64,000 nt of DNA from Clostridium sp. 26_21 (GTDB lineage: Bacteria; Bacillota; Clostridia; TANB77; CAG-508). Shown here piece after piece: positions 50,394 to 60,109 of this stretch (position 1 is its first letter; every line of letters starts with the position of its first letter). Position numbers and translations under genes: made by a program. The notes under the pieces were generated by a model. The model was not told the DNA's origin. It did not search any database and saw nothing but the letters and a program-made list of their open reading frames with translations. The DNA lies in contig MNRO01000022.1 in assembly GCA_001915995.1 (NCBI GenBank), positions 78,209-142,208 on the forward strand, in the 5' to 3' direction.

Positions 50394-51185
50394 GTGGAAG
50401 ATATAAAAATAATTATAGCATCACATAAAAAATATAAAACAGCTGATGAAGAAATGTATATACCAATACAAGTTGGAGCAGAAGGAAAGGAAAAAATTGA
50501 AGGATATATTCAAGATAATACAGGAGAAAACATTTCTTTAAAAAATCCATATTTTTGTGAATTAACAGGACTTTATTGGGCTTGGAAAAACTTAGATGCA
50601 GATTATGTTGGATTAGTACATTATAGAAGATATTTTACAAATAAAAAGAAATTGCCAAAAACAGAAGATGAAAAATTTGAAATAGTTCTAACTGAAAAAG
50701 AATTAAGAGACAAATTAAAAAATGTAGATATAATTTTACCTAAAAAAAGAAATTATTATATAGAAAGTATATATTCTCATTATAAGCACACAATGTATGT
50801 AGAGCCACTTGATGAAACAAGAAAGATACTAGAAGAAAAGTATCCAGAGTACTTAGAAGAATTTGATAAAATATATAAAAAGACATCTGCACATTTATTC
50901 AATATGTTTGTAATGAAAAAAGAAATATTAAATGAATATTGTGAATGGTTATTTGACATATTATTTGAGCTAGAAAAAAGAATTGATCCAAGCCAATATG
51001 ATAGTTTCCATGCAAGATATTTGGGAAGAATATCTGAACGTTTATTAGATGTTTGGATAGACAAAAATAATTTAAAATATGAAGAAGTAAAAATTATGGA
51101 TATGCAAAAAATAAATTGGTTTAAAAAGGGAAAATCATTTTTAGTAGCTAAATTAACAGGAAAAAGATATCAAAAAAGTTTTTAA
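50394..51185 (+). CDS. DUF4422 capsular-polysaccharide glycosyltransferase
   Basis: The 263-residue protein matches DUF4422, a glycosyltransferase-like family found in capsule and exopolysaccharide clusters. It shows IIIASHKKYKTADEEMYIPIQVGA, the core ELTGLYWAWKNLDADYVGLVHYRRYF, and SAHLFNMFVMKKEILNEYCEWLF. I chose the GTG at 50394, 7 bases after GGGGAG; the upstream ATG at 50379 overlaps that site. The donor sugar is not known (some relatives act as galactofuranosyl- or galactosyltransferases). Confidence 0.82.
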   Translation: MEDIKIIIASHKKYKTADEEMYIPIQVGAEGKEKIEGYIQDNTGENISLKNPYFCELTGLYWAWKNLDADYVGLVHYRRYFTNKKKLPKTEDEKFEIVLTEKELRDKLKNVDIILPKKRNYYIESIYSHYKHTMYVEPLDETRKILEEKYPEYLEEFDKIYKKTSAHLFNMFVMKKEILNEYCEWLFDILFELEKRIDPSQYDSFHARYLGRISERLLDVWIDKNNLKYEEVKIMDMQKINWFKKGKSFLVAKLTGKRYQKSF

Positions 51186-51197
51186 TGTAGAGGTTAT

Positions 51198-52190
51198 ATG
51201 GAAAAAGAAGATCTAATAAGTATAGTTATACCAGTATATAAAGTAGAGAAATATTTAGAAAAATGTATAGAAAGTATAATAAATCAAACATATAAAAATT
51301 TAGAAATTATAATAGTAGATGATGGGTCACCAGATAATTGTCCACAGATGTGTGATGAATTTGCAAAAAGTGATAAAAGAATAAAAGTAATTCACAAGGA
51401 AAATGGTGGCTTGTCAGATGCTAGAAATGCTGGAATTGACATAGCAACAGGAAAATATATAACATTTGTAGATTCAGATGATTATATAACAAATGATTAT
51501 GTAGAATATATGTATAATTTAATAAAAAAACATAATACAAAAATAGCCACATGTGAAACACAAGTTGTACACATAGAAAGTGATGAAGAAAATCAAGAAC
51601 AATTTATAGAAAATATAGAAATTTTAACAGCAAGAGACTTATTTTATAAGATCTTATTTGCTCAAAAAAGTGATGTGTCAGCATATTCAAAATTATATGA
51701 AACAGCTTTATTTAGAGATATTAGATATCCAAAAGGAGTTGTATATGAAGATACGGCTACAACATATAAGTTAATTGAAAAATGTGATAAAATTGCAACA
51801 GGAAACAAAAAATGTTATTTTTATTTTTCGAGACCCAATTCAATTTCGAAGATGTGTGGATTCAATAAAAATGAAATAGACTATATAAAGAACACAGATG
51901 AAATGTTAAATTATTTACAAAATAAATATCCAGATTTAGAGCAAGCAATAAATAGATTTGATTTATATGCGAATTTTAGAATATTAAGATTATTATTATT
52001 CACAACTCCAAGAGATAAGAAAAAAGAACAAGAAGTATTTAAAAAAATAAAGTCAAAAAGAATGGAAGTATTAAAATATAAAGATACTCCAAAAAGAGAT
52101 AAAATAGCAATAATTTTATCATTTTTTGGTTTATCAATATTTAAATTTTCATGGTATATATATAGTAAAAAAACTAACAGAATAGTATAA
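51198..52190 (+). CDS. Glycosyltransferase family 2
   Basis: The 330-residue protein has the GT-A fold of family 2: SIVIPVYKVEKYLEKCIES, IIIVDDGSPDNC, ENGGLSDARNAGIDIATG and the DxD-type TFVDSDDYI (about residues 8-98). It transfers a sugar from a nucleotide donor to the growing lipid-linked repeat unit in the cytosol. The Arg/Lys-rich C-terminal part ends in a weak amphipathic stretch. Acceptor and donor are unknown. Confidence 0.9.
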   Translation: MEKEDLISIVIPVYKVEKYLEKCIESIINQTYKNLEIIIVDDGSPDNCPQMCDEFAKSDKRIKVIHKENGGLSDARNAGIDIATGKYITFVDSDDYITNDYVEYMYNLIKKHNTKIATCETQVVHIESDEENQEQFIENIEILTARDLFYKILFAQKSDVSAYSKLYETALFRDIRYPKGVVYEDTATTYKLIEKCDKIATGNKKCYFYFSRPNSISKMCGFNKNEIDYIKNTDEMLNYLQNKYPDLEQAINRFDLYANFRILRLLLFTTPRDKKKEQEVFKKIKSKRMEVLKYKDTPKRDKIAIILSFFGLSIFKFSWYIYSKKTNRIV

Positions 52191-52209
52191 AATAAAGGAG
52201 AAAATAAAA

Positions 52210-53346
52210 ATGTACATATATATAATTACATTTTTAATTACAATATTATTGGTATGGCTAGCAGAAAATAAAGCAAAATCACGAAAAAATAAAATAATAT
52301 TATTAATATTGGCAGTAGTTCCAATGTTTTTTATATCAGCTATTAGATATAATGTAGGAACAGATTATGAAAAGAGATATGTAGCAGATTATTATACATT
52401 ATTAGAAGGAAAAAACGTAGGAAACCTTGAAATAGGGTTTAAGGCAATAGATTATCTATGTCTATTTTTTACAAAAGAACCATATTTATTATTTGTAATT
52501 ACATCATTGATAATATTAGCAATTATATTTGAAGTAATATATAAGAAATCATCAAATAGAATATTAAGTATAATAGTATTTTTCTTAGGAGGATATTTCT
52601 TTGCAACATTAAATATCATAAGACAATATATTTCAGTAGCATTTATATTATTAGGATATCAATTTTTAATGAGTGAAAATAAAAAGAAAGCATATATAGG
52701 ATTTGTAATATGCGCGATTTTGGCATTTTTTATGCATTCATCAAGTATAATATGTTTTATAATAATATTGTTAACAAAGAAAAATATAATGGATGCTAGA
52801 TGGGTAATACCATTAAGTATATTAATATTAATTTTAAACAAAAATATTATGGTAATTTTGACACCGATAATAAAAAATACAAGATTTAATGTATATTTAA
52901 CAGGAAAATTTACAACAGGAGAATTATCAATTCTACAAATTGTGGAAAATTTAATTATATATTTAGCAATGTATTTCAGCTATTATTTTGAAAAAAAACA
53001 AGGAAAAGAACTTGATAAGCAAGGAATAACTTTGCTTAATATTCAAGGTTTAGCATTATTACTTACTGTATCTGGGGTTATTCATACTTTATTTATAAGA
53101 ATGGCAATATATTTTGTAGCATTCCAAATAATATCAATTCCGTACTTTTTCAGTATATTACAATTTAATACAATAACAGATAAGATAAATAAGAAATTAA
53201 AAAAGAATTTAAAAACTAAAACAGTAGAAATAATAATATATTCTGGTATTGTTTTAGGATTTAGTGCGATGTTTATATATACTAATATTCTAAATAATGA
53301 TAATGAAGTACTACCATATAAAACAATATTTTCAATTCAAAAATAA
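52210..53346 (+). CDS. EpsG family polysaccharide polymerase (Wzy-like)
   Basis: The 378-residue protein has about ten membrane helices. The EpsG signature FFISAIRYNVGTDYEKRY lies near residue 39, followed by FLGGYFFATLNIIRQYISVAF near 121. EpsG proteins polymerise repeat units on the outer leaflet. An AAAGGAG site precedes the ATG. It is the only polymerase candidate in the cluster. Confidence 0.85.
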   Translation: MYIYIITFLITILLVWLAENKAKSRKNKIILLILAVVPMFFISAIRYNVGTDYEKRYVADYYTLLEGKNVGNLEIGFKAIDYLCLFFTKEPYLLFVITSLIILAIIFEVIYKKSSNRILSIIVFFLGGYFFATLNIIRQYISVAFILLGYQFLMSENKKKAYIGFVICAILAFFMHSSSIICFIIILLTKKNIMDARWVIPLSILILILNKNIMVILTPIIKNTRFNVYLTGKFTTGELSILQIVENLIIYLAMYFSYYFEKKQGKELDKQGITLLNIQGLALLLTVSGVIHTLFIRMAIYFVAFQIISIPYFFSILQFNTITDKINKKLKKNLKTKTVEIIIYSGIVLGFSAMFIYTNILNNDNEVLPYKTIFSIQK

Positions 53347-53364
53347 ATAGAAAAGGAACAGAAA

Positions 53365-54438
53365 ATGGAGAAAAAAAGATATGCAAATATTGATTTGTTA
53401 AAAACAATAGCTATATTTATGGTGATTTGTTTGCATTCTCAAGTATTTAACACAGATTTTATAGGAAATCCCAAAATATCTTCATATGTACAATATGGAA
53501 TAAGATTATTGTGTGAAGGTGTTGCAATATTTATATTAGTTAATGGATTTCTATTAATAAATAAAAAAGAATTTTGCTTAAAAAAACATTTGCAAAAAAC
53601 ATTAAAAATTTTTATGCTATTAATAATATGGTCTTTAATATTAACAATATCAATAAAAATTATATATAAAGAGCCATTAAAAATCTCAGAAGTATTAAAA
53701 AATGTATTTGTTACAGATATTACAAATAAATATACAGGAGTATTGTGGTTTTTGCAAAATTTAATAATGTTATATTTAATATATCCAATATTAAAAACAG
53801 TACATGACAATGATAAGAAAATATATAACTATTTATTTATATTATTATTGATTAGTACAAGTTTTATTAACATATTAGATTTAATATCACAATTAATAAA
53901 TACTAAGTATAAATTTGAACCAATAAGATTGATTATGTCATATATAAGCAAATTTCAAGTTTTATATAATAGGAATTTTTTAGTATTTTTTATGTTAGGA
54001 GGATATTTGTTTGAAAATAAAGAAAAATTTGAAATGATTCAAATAAGAAAAAAATGGATATTAATAGGAAGTGGAACATGGTTAATATCATATTTGTTTG
54101 CAATTGTAATTTCAAATTTACAAAATAAAACATATTCTGAAACATTTAATTATGCAAGTGCATTTATGCCAGTAATACTTATAGGAATGTTTGCAATAAC
54201 ATATACATATCAAAATAGAGAAAAATGGTATGACAAATTAATTGAAAATATTTCAAAAAATTCATTAGGAATTTATTTAATACATATTATTGTAGTAAGA
54301 ATATTAAATTTACTATTTGTAGGAAATGTATCATTAGTATTAAGAGTAATAAAAGTTATTTTAGTATTTACTATAAGTTATATTTTTACATTAATAATAA
54401 AGAAAATTCCAAAATTAAATAAATTGATAGAATTATAA
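53365..54438 (+). CDS. Acyltransferase 3 family membrane protein (second copy)
   Basis: The 357-residue protein with about ten helices begins with the family pattern NIDLLKTIAIFMVICLHS and continues with GVAIFILVNGFLLINKK. It probably O-acetylates another sugar of the repeat unit. It differs clearly from the acyltransferase at 47011 and has the same codon bias as the rest of the cluster. Confidence 0.85.
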   Translation: MEKKRYANIDLLKTIAIFMVICLHSQVFNTDFIGNPKISSYVQYGIRLLCEGVAIFILVNGFLLINKKEFCLKKHLQKTLKIFMLLIIWSLILTISIKIIYKEPLKISEVLKNVFVTDITNKYTGVLWFLQNLIMLYLIYPILKTVHDNDKKIYNYLFILLLISTSFINILDLISQLINTKYKFEPIRLIMSYISKFQVLYNRNFLVFFMLGGYLFENKEKFEMIQIRKKWILIGSGTWLISYLFAIVISNLQNKTYSETFNYASAFMPVILIGMFAITYTYQNREKWYDKLIENISKNSLGIYLIHIIVVRILNLLFVGNVSLVLRVIKVILVFTISYIFTLIIKKIPKLNKLIEL

Positions 54439-54454
54439 ATGAAAGGGACAAATT

Positions 54455-55447
54455 ATGAATAAAATTTCAATAATATTACCAACATATAATTCAGATAATG
54501 TTTTAGAAAAAGCAATAAAATCTGTTGAAAAACAAACATATGAGAATTGGGAATTAATAATAATTGAAAATGGAAAAAAAGGACAAGCTGAACAAATAGT
54601 CCAAAGTTTTAAAGACAAAAGAATAATATATATATATCAAGAACAGCCAAATGTAAGTAATGCTAGAAATGTAGGCTTAGAAACAGCTACAGGAGAATAT
54701 ATAGCATTTATAGATTCAGATGATCAATATGAAATTGATTTTCTAGAAAAAATGCTTTCAAACTTGACAAAAAATGAAACACAATTAGTAACATGTGGAT
54801 ATAGAAGAGTATTTGAAAAAAATAAGATGTTAATAGAAAATAATGAAAAAATTCTAAATACAACAAATATAAAAGAATATTTAGAAACCACAAAAGAAAA
54901 CTATTTATATAATGAACTTTGGAATAAAATGTATATTTCTGAAATTATTAAAGAACATAATATAAAATTTGATAAAAGTTATGAACTTGGAGAAGATTTT
55001 CTATTTAATTTAGACTATACTAAATACATAAAAAAAGCTAGTTTTATAAATGAACCATTATATATATATACAGATGGTGAATATGGATTAAAATTAAGAT
55101 ATAGACCTAATAAATTTGAAATAGAATATGATTTAACAAAATATTTAGAAAAATTTTATATAGAAAAAAGATGGAATATGGACTATATTTATAATAGATA
55201 TGCAAGAGTTTATTATAATCAAATAATAGACATATATAAAGAGAATAATCCTGCAACAGATCAAGAAAAAGACGAGCAATTGAAGAAGATTGTGACAAAT
55301 CCAAAATATAAAGAAAATTTAAACGAATTACAGAAGAAAGTAACAGATAAAAAAATGAAAATAGCCATAAAATATTTCTTCTTAAAAGGAAGAAATATGT
55401 CAAAATTATTTGTAAAATTAAACAATTTTAGAAAAAGGAATAAGTAA
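54455..55447 (+). CDS. Glycosyltransferase family 2 (second copy)
   Basis: The 330-residue GT2 enzyme shows SIILPTYNSDNVLEKAIKSVEKQ, NVSNARNVGLETATGEYIAFIDSDDQY with its metal-binding DxD, and a helical C-terminal half ending in basic residues. It adds a sugar in repeat-unit assembly. It ends one base before the pyruvyl transferase gene starts, so the two are co-translated. Confidence 0.9.
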   Translation: MNKISIILPTYNSDNVLEKAIKSVEKQTYENWELIIIENGKKGQAEQIVQSFKDKRIIYIYQEQPNVSNARNVGLETATGEYIAFIDSDDQYEIDFLEKMLSNLTKNETQLVTCGYRRVFEKNKMLIENNEKILNTTNIKEYLETTKENYLYNELWNKMYISEIIKEHNIKFDKSYELGEDFLFNLDYTKYIKKASFINEPLYIYTDGEYGLKLRYRPNKFEIEYDLTKYLEKFYIEKRWNMDYIYNRYARVYYNQIIDIYKENNPATDQEKDEQLKKIVTNPKYKENLNELQKKVTDKKMKIAIKYFFLKGRNMSKLFVKLNNFRKRNK

Positions 55448-55448
55448 T

Positions 55449-56489
55449 ATGAAAATATATGTTGATGCATATTTTGCAAAAAATTTAGGAGATGATTTGT
55501 TTGTTGACATATTAACAAACAGATATCAAAATCATAAATTTTTTGCTATATCAAAAGGTGAAAAAGGATATAACAAAGAAAATTTAAAAGTATATAATAA
55601 TAAATATTTTTTCAAAATCTTAAAAAGATTTCAATTAGAAAAATGTTTAGCAAATAGATATGATGCAGTTGTAACAATTGGCGGAAGTATGTTTATGGAG
55701 AATAATGATAACAATAGAGATTTTTCATTAGGAAAAAATAAAAGATATTTATTAGGAGTAAATTTTGGACCATATAAAACAGAAAAATATTATCAAAATA
55801 TTCATAATATGATGAGTAAATTAGAAGATGTATGTTTTAGAGATAAATACTCATATAATCTATTCAAAGATTTGCCAAATACGAGATGTGCATCAGATAT
55901 AATATTTTCAATGGATACCTCAAAAGTAAAAATTACAAATAGAAAAAGAGCTATAATTTCTATAATTTCACCCAAAGACAAAATTGATGAAAAATATCAA
56001 GAATCATATGAAAATAAAATGATTGAATTAATCAAATTTCTAGATGGTAAAGGATATGAAATATGTTTAATGTCATTTTGCAAATTTGAAAATGATGAAC
56101 AAGAAATTGAAAATATAATAAATAAGTTACCAAAAACTTACAGAGACAGAGTAGAAAGATATTGTTATAATGGAAATATAGAGCAAGCATTAAATGTTTT
56201 AGGTGATTGCCAATTAATTGTAGGAGGAAGATTTCATGCCAACATTTTAGGTTTAGTTTTAGGAAAAAGCATATTGCCAGTGTTATATAGTGATAAAACA
56301 TTACATGTATTACAAGACATGGAAATAAATGTTCCAATAATAGATATTAGAAAATTAGATGAGTTTGATGCTAAATCATTAACAGATGAACAATTAAATA
56401 CACATTTTGATGTTGAAAAACAAAAGAAAGATGCACAAAGACATTTTGAAAAACTAGACATTCTTTTAGGAGGAAAAGAAGATGAGTAA
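55449..56489 (+). CDS. Polysaccharide pyruvyl transferase
   Basis: The 346-residue protein belongs to the polysaccharide pyruvyl transferase family (PF04230). It starts MKIYVDAYFAKNLGDDLFVD, has DAVVTIGGSMFME near residue 75 and ends with the conserved GGRFHANILGLVLGKSILPV near 261. Such enzymes put ketal pyruvate on sugars using phosphoenolpyruvate. Pyruvylation of wall glycans (CsaB) creates the ligand for SLH domains in Bacillus, and SLH proteins follow 1.5 kb on. It overlaps the flippase gene by 8 bases. Confidence 0.85.
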   Translation: MKIYVDAYFAKNLGDDLFVDILTNRYQNHKFFAISKGEKGYNKENLKVYNNKYFFKILKRFQLEKCLANRYDAVVTIGGSMFMENNDNNRDFSLGKNKRYLLGVNFGPYKTEKYYQNIHNMMSKLEDVCFRDKYSYNLFKDLPNTRCASDIIFSMDTSKVKITNRKRAIISIISPKDKIDEKYQESYENKMIELIKFLDGKGYEICLMSFCKFENDEQEIENIINKLPKTYRDRVERYCYNGNIEQALNVLGDCQLIVGGRFHANILGLVLGKSILPVLYSDKTLHVLQDMEINVPIIDIRKLDEFDAKSLTDEQLNTHFDVEKQKKDAQRHFEKLDILLGGKEDE

Positions 56490-57888
56490 AGGCAAAGATT
56501 TAGCAAAGAACACAGCAATAGTATCTATAGGAAAAATATGTACACAATTAATAACATTTTTCTTATTGCCAGTATATACAGCTGTATTAAGCAATGAAGA
56601 ATATGGAGTAGTAGACTTATTAAATACATTAACAAGTCTATTATTACCAATAGTAACATTACAAATTGAACAAGGAATATTTAGATATTTAATTGATTGT
56701 AGAGAAAATAATGAAAAACAGATAAAATTAATAACAACAATAATAAGATTTATGATTATACAATCAATAGCTTGTATAGTCATTTTTTTATGTGTAAGCC
56801 CATTTATTCATAATGAATATAAATATTTTCTAATGGCAAATTTACTTATGGGAATCTTTTCGAGCTTATTATTACAAATATGTAGAGGACTTGGTGACAA
56901 TGCAACATATGCTATTGGAAGTTTTATAACAGGAGCATTTACAGTTGTATTAAATGTAATATTTATAGTAGCATTTCGTTGGGGAGCTTATGGAATGCTT
57001 GGAGCAACAGCAATTTCTAACTTTATATGTGCAGTATACATATTTTTAAAAAGGAAAATTTATAAATACATAAAACCAAAACAATTTGATAAAAAAATTT
57101 TAAAAGAAATAATAAAATATTCTGTTCCATTAATACCAAATATGATTTCATGGTGGATAGTAAGTGCATCTGATAGAACAATAATATCTGCAGTAATAGG
57201 AATAGCACAAAATGGAATATATTCAGCAGCAAATAAATTTTCAGGGGTATTTACAACATTATACAGTGTTTTTAATTTAACATGGACAGAATCAGCCTCA
57301 ATAAACATAAATTCAGAAGATAGAGATGAATTCTTTAGTAAAATATTAGATTTTGTAATAAGGTTTTTTGGTTGTTTATGTCTTGGAACAATAGCTGTAA
57401 TGCCATTTGTATTTAATATATTAATAAATGAAAAATTTGCAGAAGCATATTATCAAATACCAATTTTAATATTAGGATCTGTATTTAATATATTAGTTAG
57501 TTTTGTAGGTTCAATATATGTTGCAAAAAAATTAACAAAAGAGATAGCAAAAACATCTATAATTTCGGCAGTAATTAATATATTTGTTAATATTGTTTTA
57601 ATAAAATCAATAGGTTTGTATGCAGCTTCAATTTCTACAGTTATTGCATATGCTTTAATGTTTATTTATAGATGGATTGATGTGAAAAAATATGTAAAAT
57701 TTAATGTTAATAAGATTTTAATGTTTGCTTTAACAATAATGTATGGTATAACAATTTTTACATATTATTTGAAAAATTCTATGATTTCTGTAATTGTACT
57801 TGTAATTGTAGTAGTATTTACAATTATTACAAATTTAAATAGTGTAAGTTATTTGAAACAAATTGTTAAAGATAAAATAAAAGAATAA
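56482..57888 (+). CDS. Wzx-type lipid-linked oligosaccharide flippase
   Basis: The 468-residue protein has 12-14 membrane helices of the MOP/PST flippase superfamily. It shows the N-terminal pattern DLAKNTAIVSIGKICTQLITFFLLPVYT and an EEYGVVDLLNTL segment. It moves the finished lipid-linked repeat unit to the outer leaflet for the EpsG-type polymerase. An AGGAGG site lies inside the preceding gene. Confidence 0.88.
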   Translation: MSKGKDLAKNTAIVSIGKICTQLITFFLLPVYTAVLSNEEYGVVDLLNTLTSLLLPIVTLQIEQGIFRYLIDCRENNEKQIKLITTIIRFMIIQSIACIVIFLCVSPFIHNEYKYFLMANLLMGIFSSLLLQICRGLGDNATYAIGSFITGAFTVVLNVIFIVAFRWGAYGMLGATAISNFICAVYIFLKRKIYKYIKPKQFDKKILKEIIKYSVPLIPNMISWWIVSASDRTIISAVIGIAQNGIYSAANKFSGVFTTLYSVFNLTWTESASININSEDRDEFFSKILDFVIRFFGCLCLGTIAVMPFVFNILINEKFAEAYYQIPILILGSVFNILVSFVGSIYVAKKLTKEIAKTSIISAVINIFVNIVLIKSIGLYAASISTVIAYALMFIYRWIDVKKYVKFNVNKILMFALTIMYGITIFTYYLKNSMISVIVLVIVVVFTIITNLNSVSYLKQIVKDKIKE

Positions 57889-57916
57889 AATTTATATAGT
57901 AAAATGGAAAAAATTA

Positions 57917-57925
57917 TGTTATAAT
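57917..57925 (+). promoter_or_regulatory. Extended -10 promoter of the LRR/SLH gene
   Basis: TG at 57917-57918 one base before a consensus TATAAT (57920-57925) forms an extended -10 element with no clear -35. It gives a leader of about 20 bases. Confidence 0.55.
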
Positions 57926-57953
57926 GCTGGTGAAAAAAGAGGAGATGTATGAA

Positions 57954-60035
57954 ATGAAAAAATGTTTAAAAATATTTTTTATTTTAGCAATTACAATATT
58001 TGTAGTTTTAATATTTTCTAAGAAAGTTGAAGCTCTTGAAACTTATAATTCAGATATAGAGTATGAAGAAAATAGTGACGGAGAAATTGTTGTTTATTCA
58101 GCTAATTATAATATGAAAGATGTAGAGATTCCAAGTATGATTAATGGAAAAGTTGTTACAGAAATAGGAAAATTTGGATTTTCATCTTGCAGAAAACTAG
58201 AAAATATATCTTTGCCTAATACTATAAAAAAAATCAATATTTATGCATTTAGAGGATGTGAAAGTATTAAAAATATAAATATTCCAGATAGTGTAAAAAT
58301 AATCGATTCAAATTCTTTTGAAGATTGCATATCATTGCGTACTATAACTGGAATGGAAAATGTAGAAACTATTTGGAATGGGGCATTCGATGGATGTACT
58401 TCATTGCAAAGTATTTCATTACCTAAAGTAAAAATAATAAGGGCAGAAGTATTTAACAAATGTTCAAATTTAAGTGAAGTAATATTGTCAAATAAACTAT
58501 GGGAAATATGTGAAGAGGCATTTAAAGATTGTACATCTTTAAAAAGTATAAATTTACCTGAAAGTTTAACTGAGATTGATGATGGAGTCTTTTATAATAC
58601 AGGACTTACAAATATTACAATACCATCTAATGTAACGTGGATAACTCAAAACTTATTTAGACACTGTACATCACTTGAAAGTATTACAATATCACCAAAT
58701 GTTAAATGGATAGGAGATAGTGCATTTAAAGGTTGTACAAACTTAAAAAATATAACTATAGAAAATAAAGATGCTGAAATATATGATGATGAAGATGTAT
58801 TTAGTGATAATATAATGATTACAGGATACGAAAATTCAAAAGCTTATTATTATGCAAGATATTATGGAAGAAAATTCAAAAATATTGAAACAGGTGAAAT
58901 TTCGCAAATAAAAATAACACCACAATCATACTTAGATTATATGCCAACCAAAAATGTAAAAGCAATAGGAGTAGTATCAGTAGATAAAAAAGACATAGAA
59001 AATCAAACATATATATGTACACAAAAACCAGTAGAAGAGGAGTTTTATAAGAAATTAAAAGCAAAAGTATACGAACTTACACAAAATTGTAAGACAGATG
59101 AAGAAAAAGCTCAAAATATAACAAATTGGATATATTCCAATATGAGATATTATTCTTTTGTAAATGCAACTGCAAAGGTATACCAAATATGCAATACATT
59201 TATAAGATTAGAAGGTAATGATAATGCATATACAATGTTAGAAAATTATATGTTATATTTGTGCAAGATTCCAACAGCAACAGTAAATGGAGCAAATAAT
59301 AGAACATATACATCAGCATATATAAATGGAAAATGGATATACATAGATGCAGTAAATGGAAAATATAATGTTACAGATTTAAAGGCATATTCAATAAATT
59401 ATATATATGATGGAAAATTATATATGCTAGAAGATCCATCAAAAGGAGCGAAAATAATTAAAAAAATTAAAGAAATACCTTTTGTAGATGTTGAAATTGA
59501 TAGCTGGGAATATACAGCAGTAAAATATATGTGGCAAAATGAATATATGACAAAAGGAGATACATCAGCATTTTTTTCACCAAATGGTTTACTTACAAGA
59601 GCAATGTTAGCAACAATATTACATAATATGGAGGGAAGACCATATGTATCTGGAGCAAGTAAATTTTCAGATGTACAAAATACAAATGAGTGGTATTATG
59701 TAGCAATAAAATGGGCTGAAAAAAATAATATAGTAAGTGGATATTCAGATGGAAAATTTGGACCAAACGATCCAATAACAAGGGAACAATTAGCAGTAAT
59801 ATTAAACCAATATTGCAAATATAAAGGAAAATACAAAGTAGTAAAAGCAGATTATAGTAAATTTAAAGATAGTAATAAAATAAGTGATTTTGCAAAATGG
59901 GGAATGAATTGGGCTGTTGGAACAGGAGTTATAAATGGTTCAAATGGAATATTAAATCCAAAAGGAACAGCAACAAGAGCAGAAACAGCATCAATGATAT
60001 ATAAATATTGTATAAATATAAACAAGCAAATTTAA
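57954..60035 (+). CDS. Secreted leucine-rich-repeat (BspA-type) protein with transglutaminase-like and SLH domains
   Basis: I chose the ATG at 57954, 9 bases after GGAG; earlier in-frame ATGs overlap or precede the site. The 693-residue product has a signal peptide (residues 1-26). About nine BspA-type repeats of the form CTSLxSIxLPxxVxxIxxxAFxxC follow (about 45-290). A transglutaminase-like domain lies at about 350-480; the expected Cys and His of the triad are replaced (EGNDNAYTM, TSAYINGKWIYIDAV), so it is probably inactive. Three SLH repeats end the protein (about 505-690). It is a wall-bound surface protein, perhaps for binding host or matrix. Confidence 0.85.
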   Translation: MKKCLKIFFILAITIFVVLIFSKKVEALETYNSDIEYEENSDGEIVVYSANYNMKDVEIPSMINGKVVTEIGKFGFSSCRKLENISLPNTIKKINIYAFRGCESIKNINIPDSVKIIDSNSFEDCISLRTITGMENVETIWNGAFDGCTSLQSISLPKVKIIRAEVFNKCSNLSEVILSNKLWEICEEAFKDCTSLKSINLPESLTEIDDGVFYNTGLTNITIPSNVTWITQNLFRHCTSLESITISPNVKWIGDSAFKGCTNLKNITIENKDAEIYDDEDVFSDNIMITGYENSKAYYYARYYGRKFKNIETGEISQIKITPQSYLDYMPTKNVKAIGVVSVDKKDIENQTYICTQKPVEEEFYKKLKAKVYELTQNCKTDEEKAQNITNWIYSNMRYYSFVNATAKVYQICNTFIRLEGNDNAYTMLENYMLYLCKIPTATVNGANNRTYTSAYINGKWIYIDAVNGKYNVTDLKAYSINYIYDGKLYMLEDPSKGAKIIKKIKEIPFVDVEIDSWEYTAVKYMWQNEYMTKGDTSAFFSPNGLLTRAMLATILHNMEGRPYVSGASKFSDVQNTNEWYYVAIKWAEKNNIVSGYSDGKFGPNDPITREQLAVILNQYCKYKGKYKVVKADYSKFKDSNKISDFAKWGMNWAVGTGVINGSNGILNPKGTATRAETASMIYKYCININKQI
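59475..60018 (+). repeat. SLH-coding repeat, copy 1
   Basis: This segment encodes three SLH repeats and is closely related at the DNA level to 61664-62209 and 63601-64000. Bases 59891-59945 differ from 62077-62131 at only one of 55 positions. Confidence 0.8.
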
Positions 60036-60109
60036 AATACTACTAACTTATACAATAAATAATAAAAGTTTTAAATAATTATATTTTATGTAAAAGTGGA
60101 GAGTTGAAA

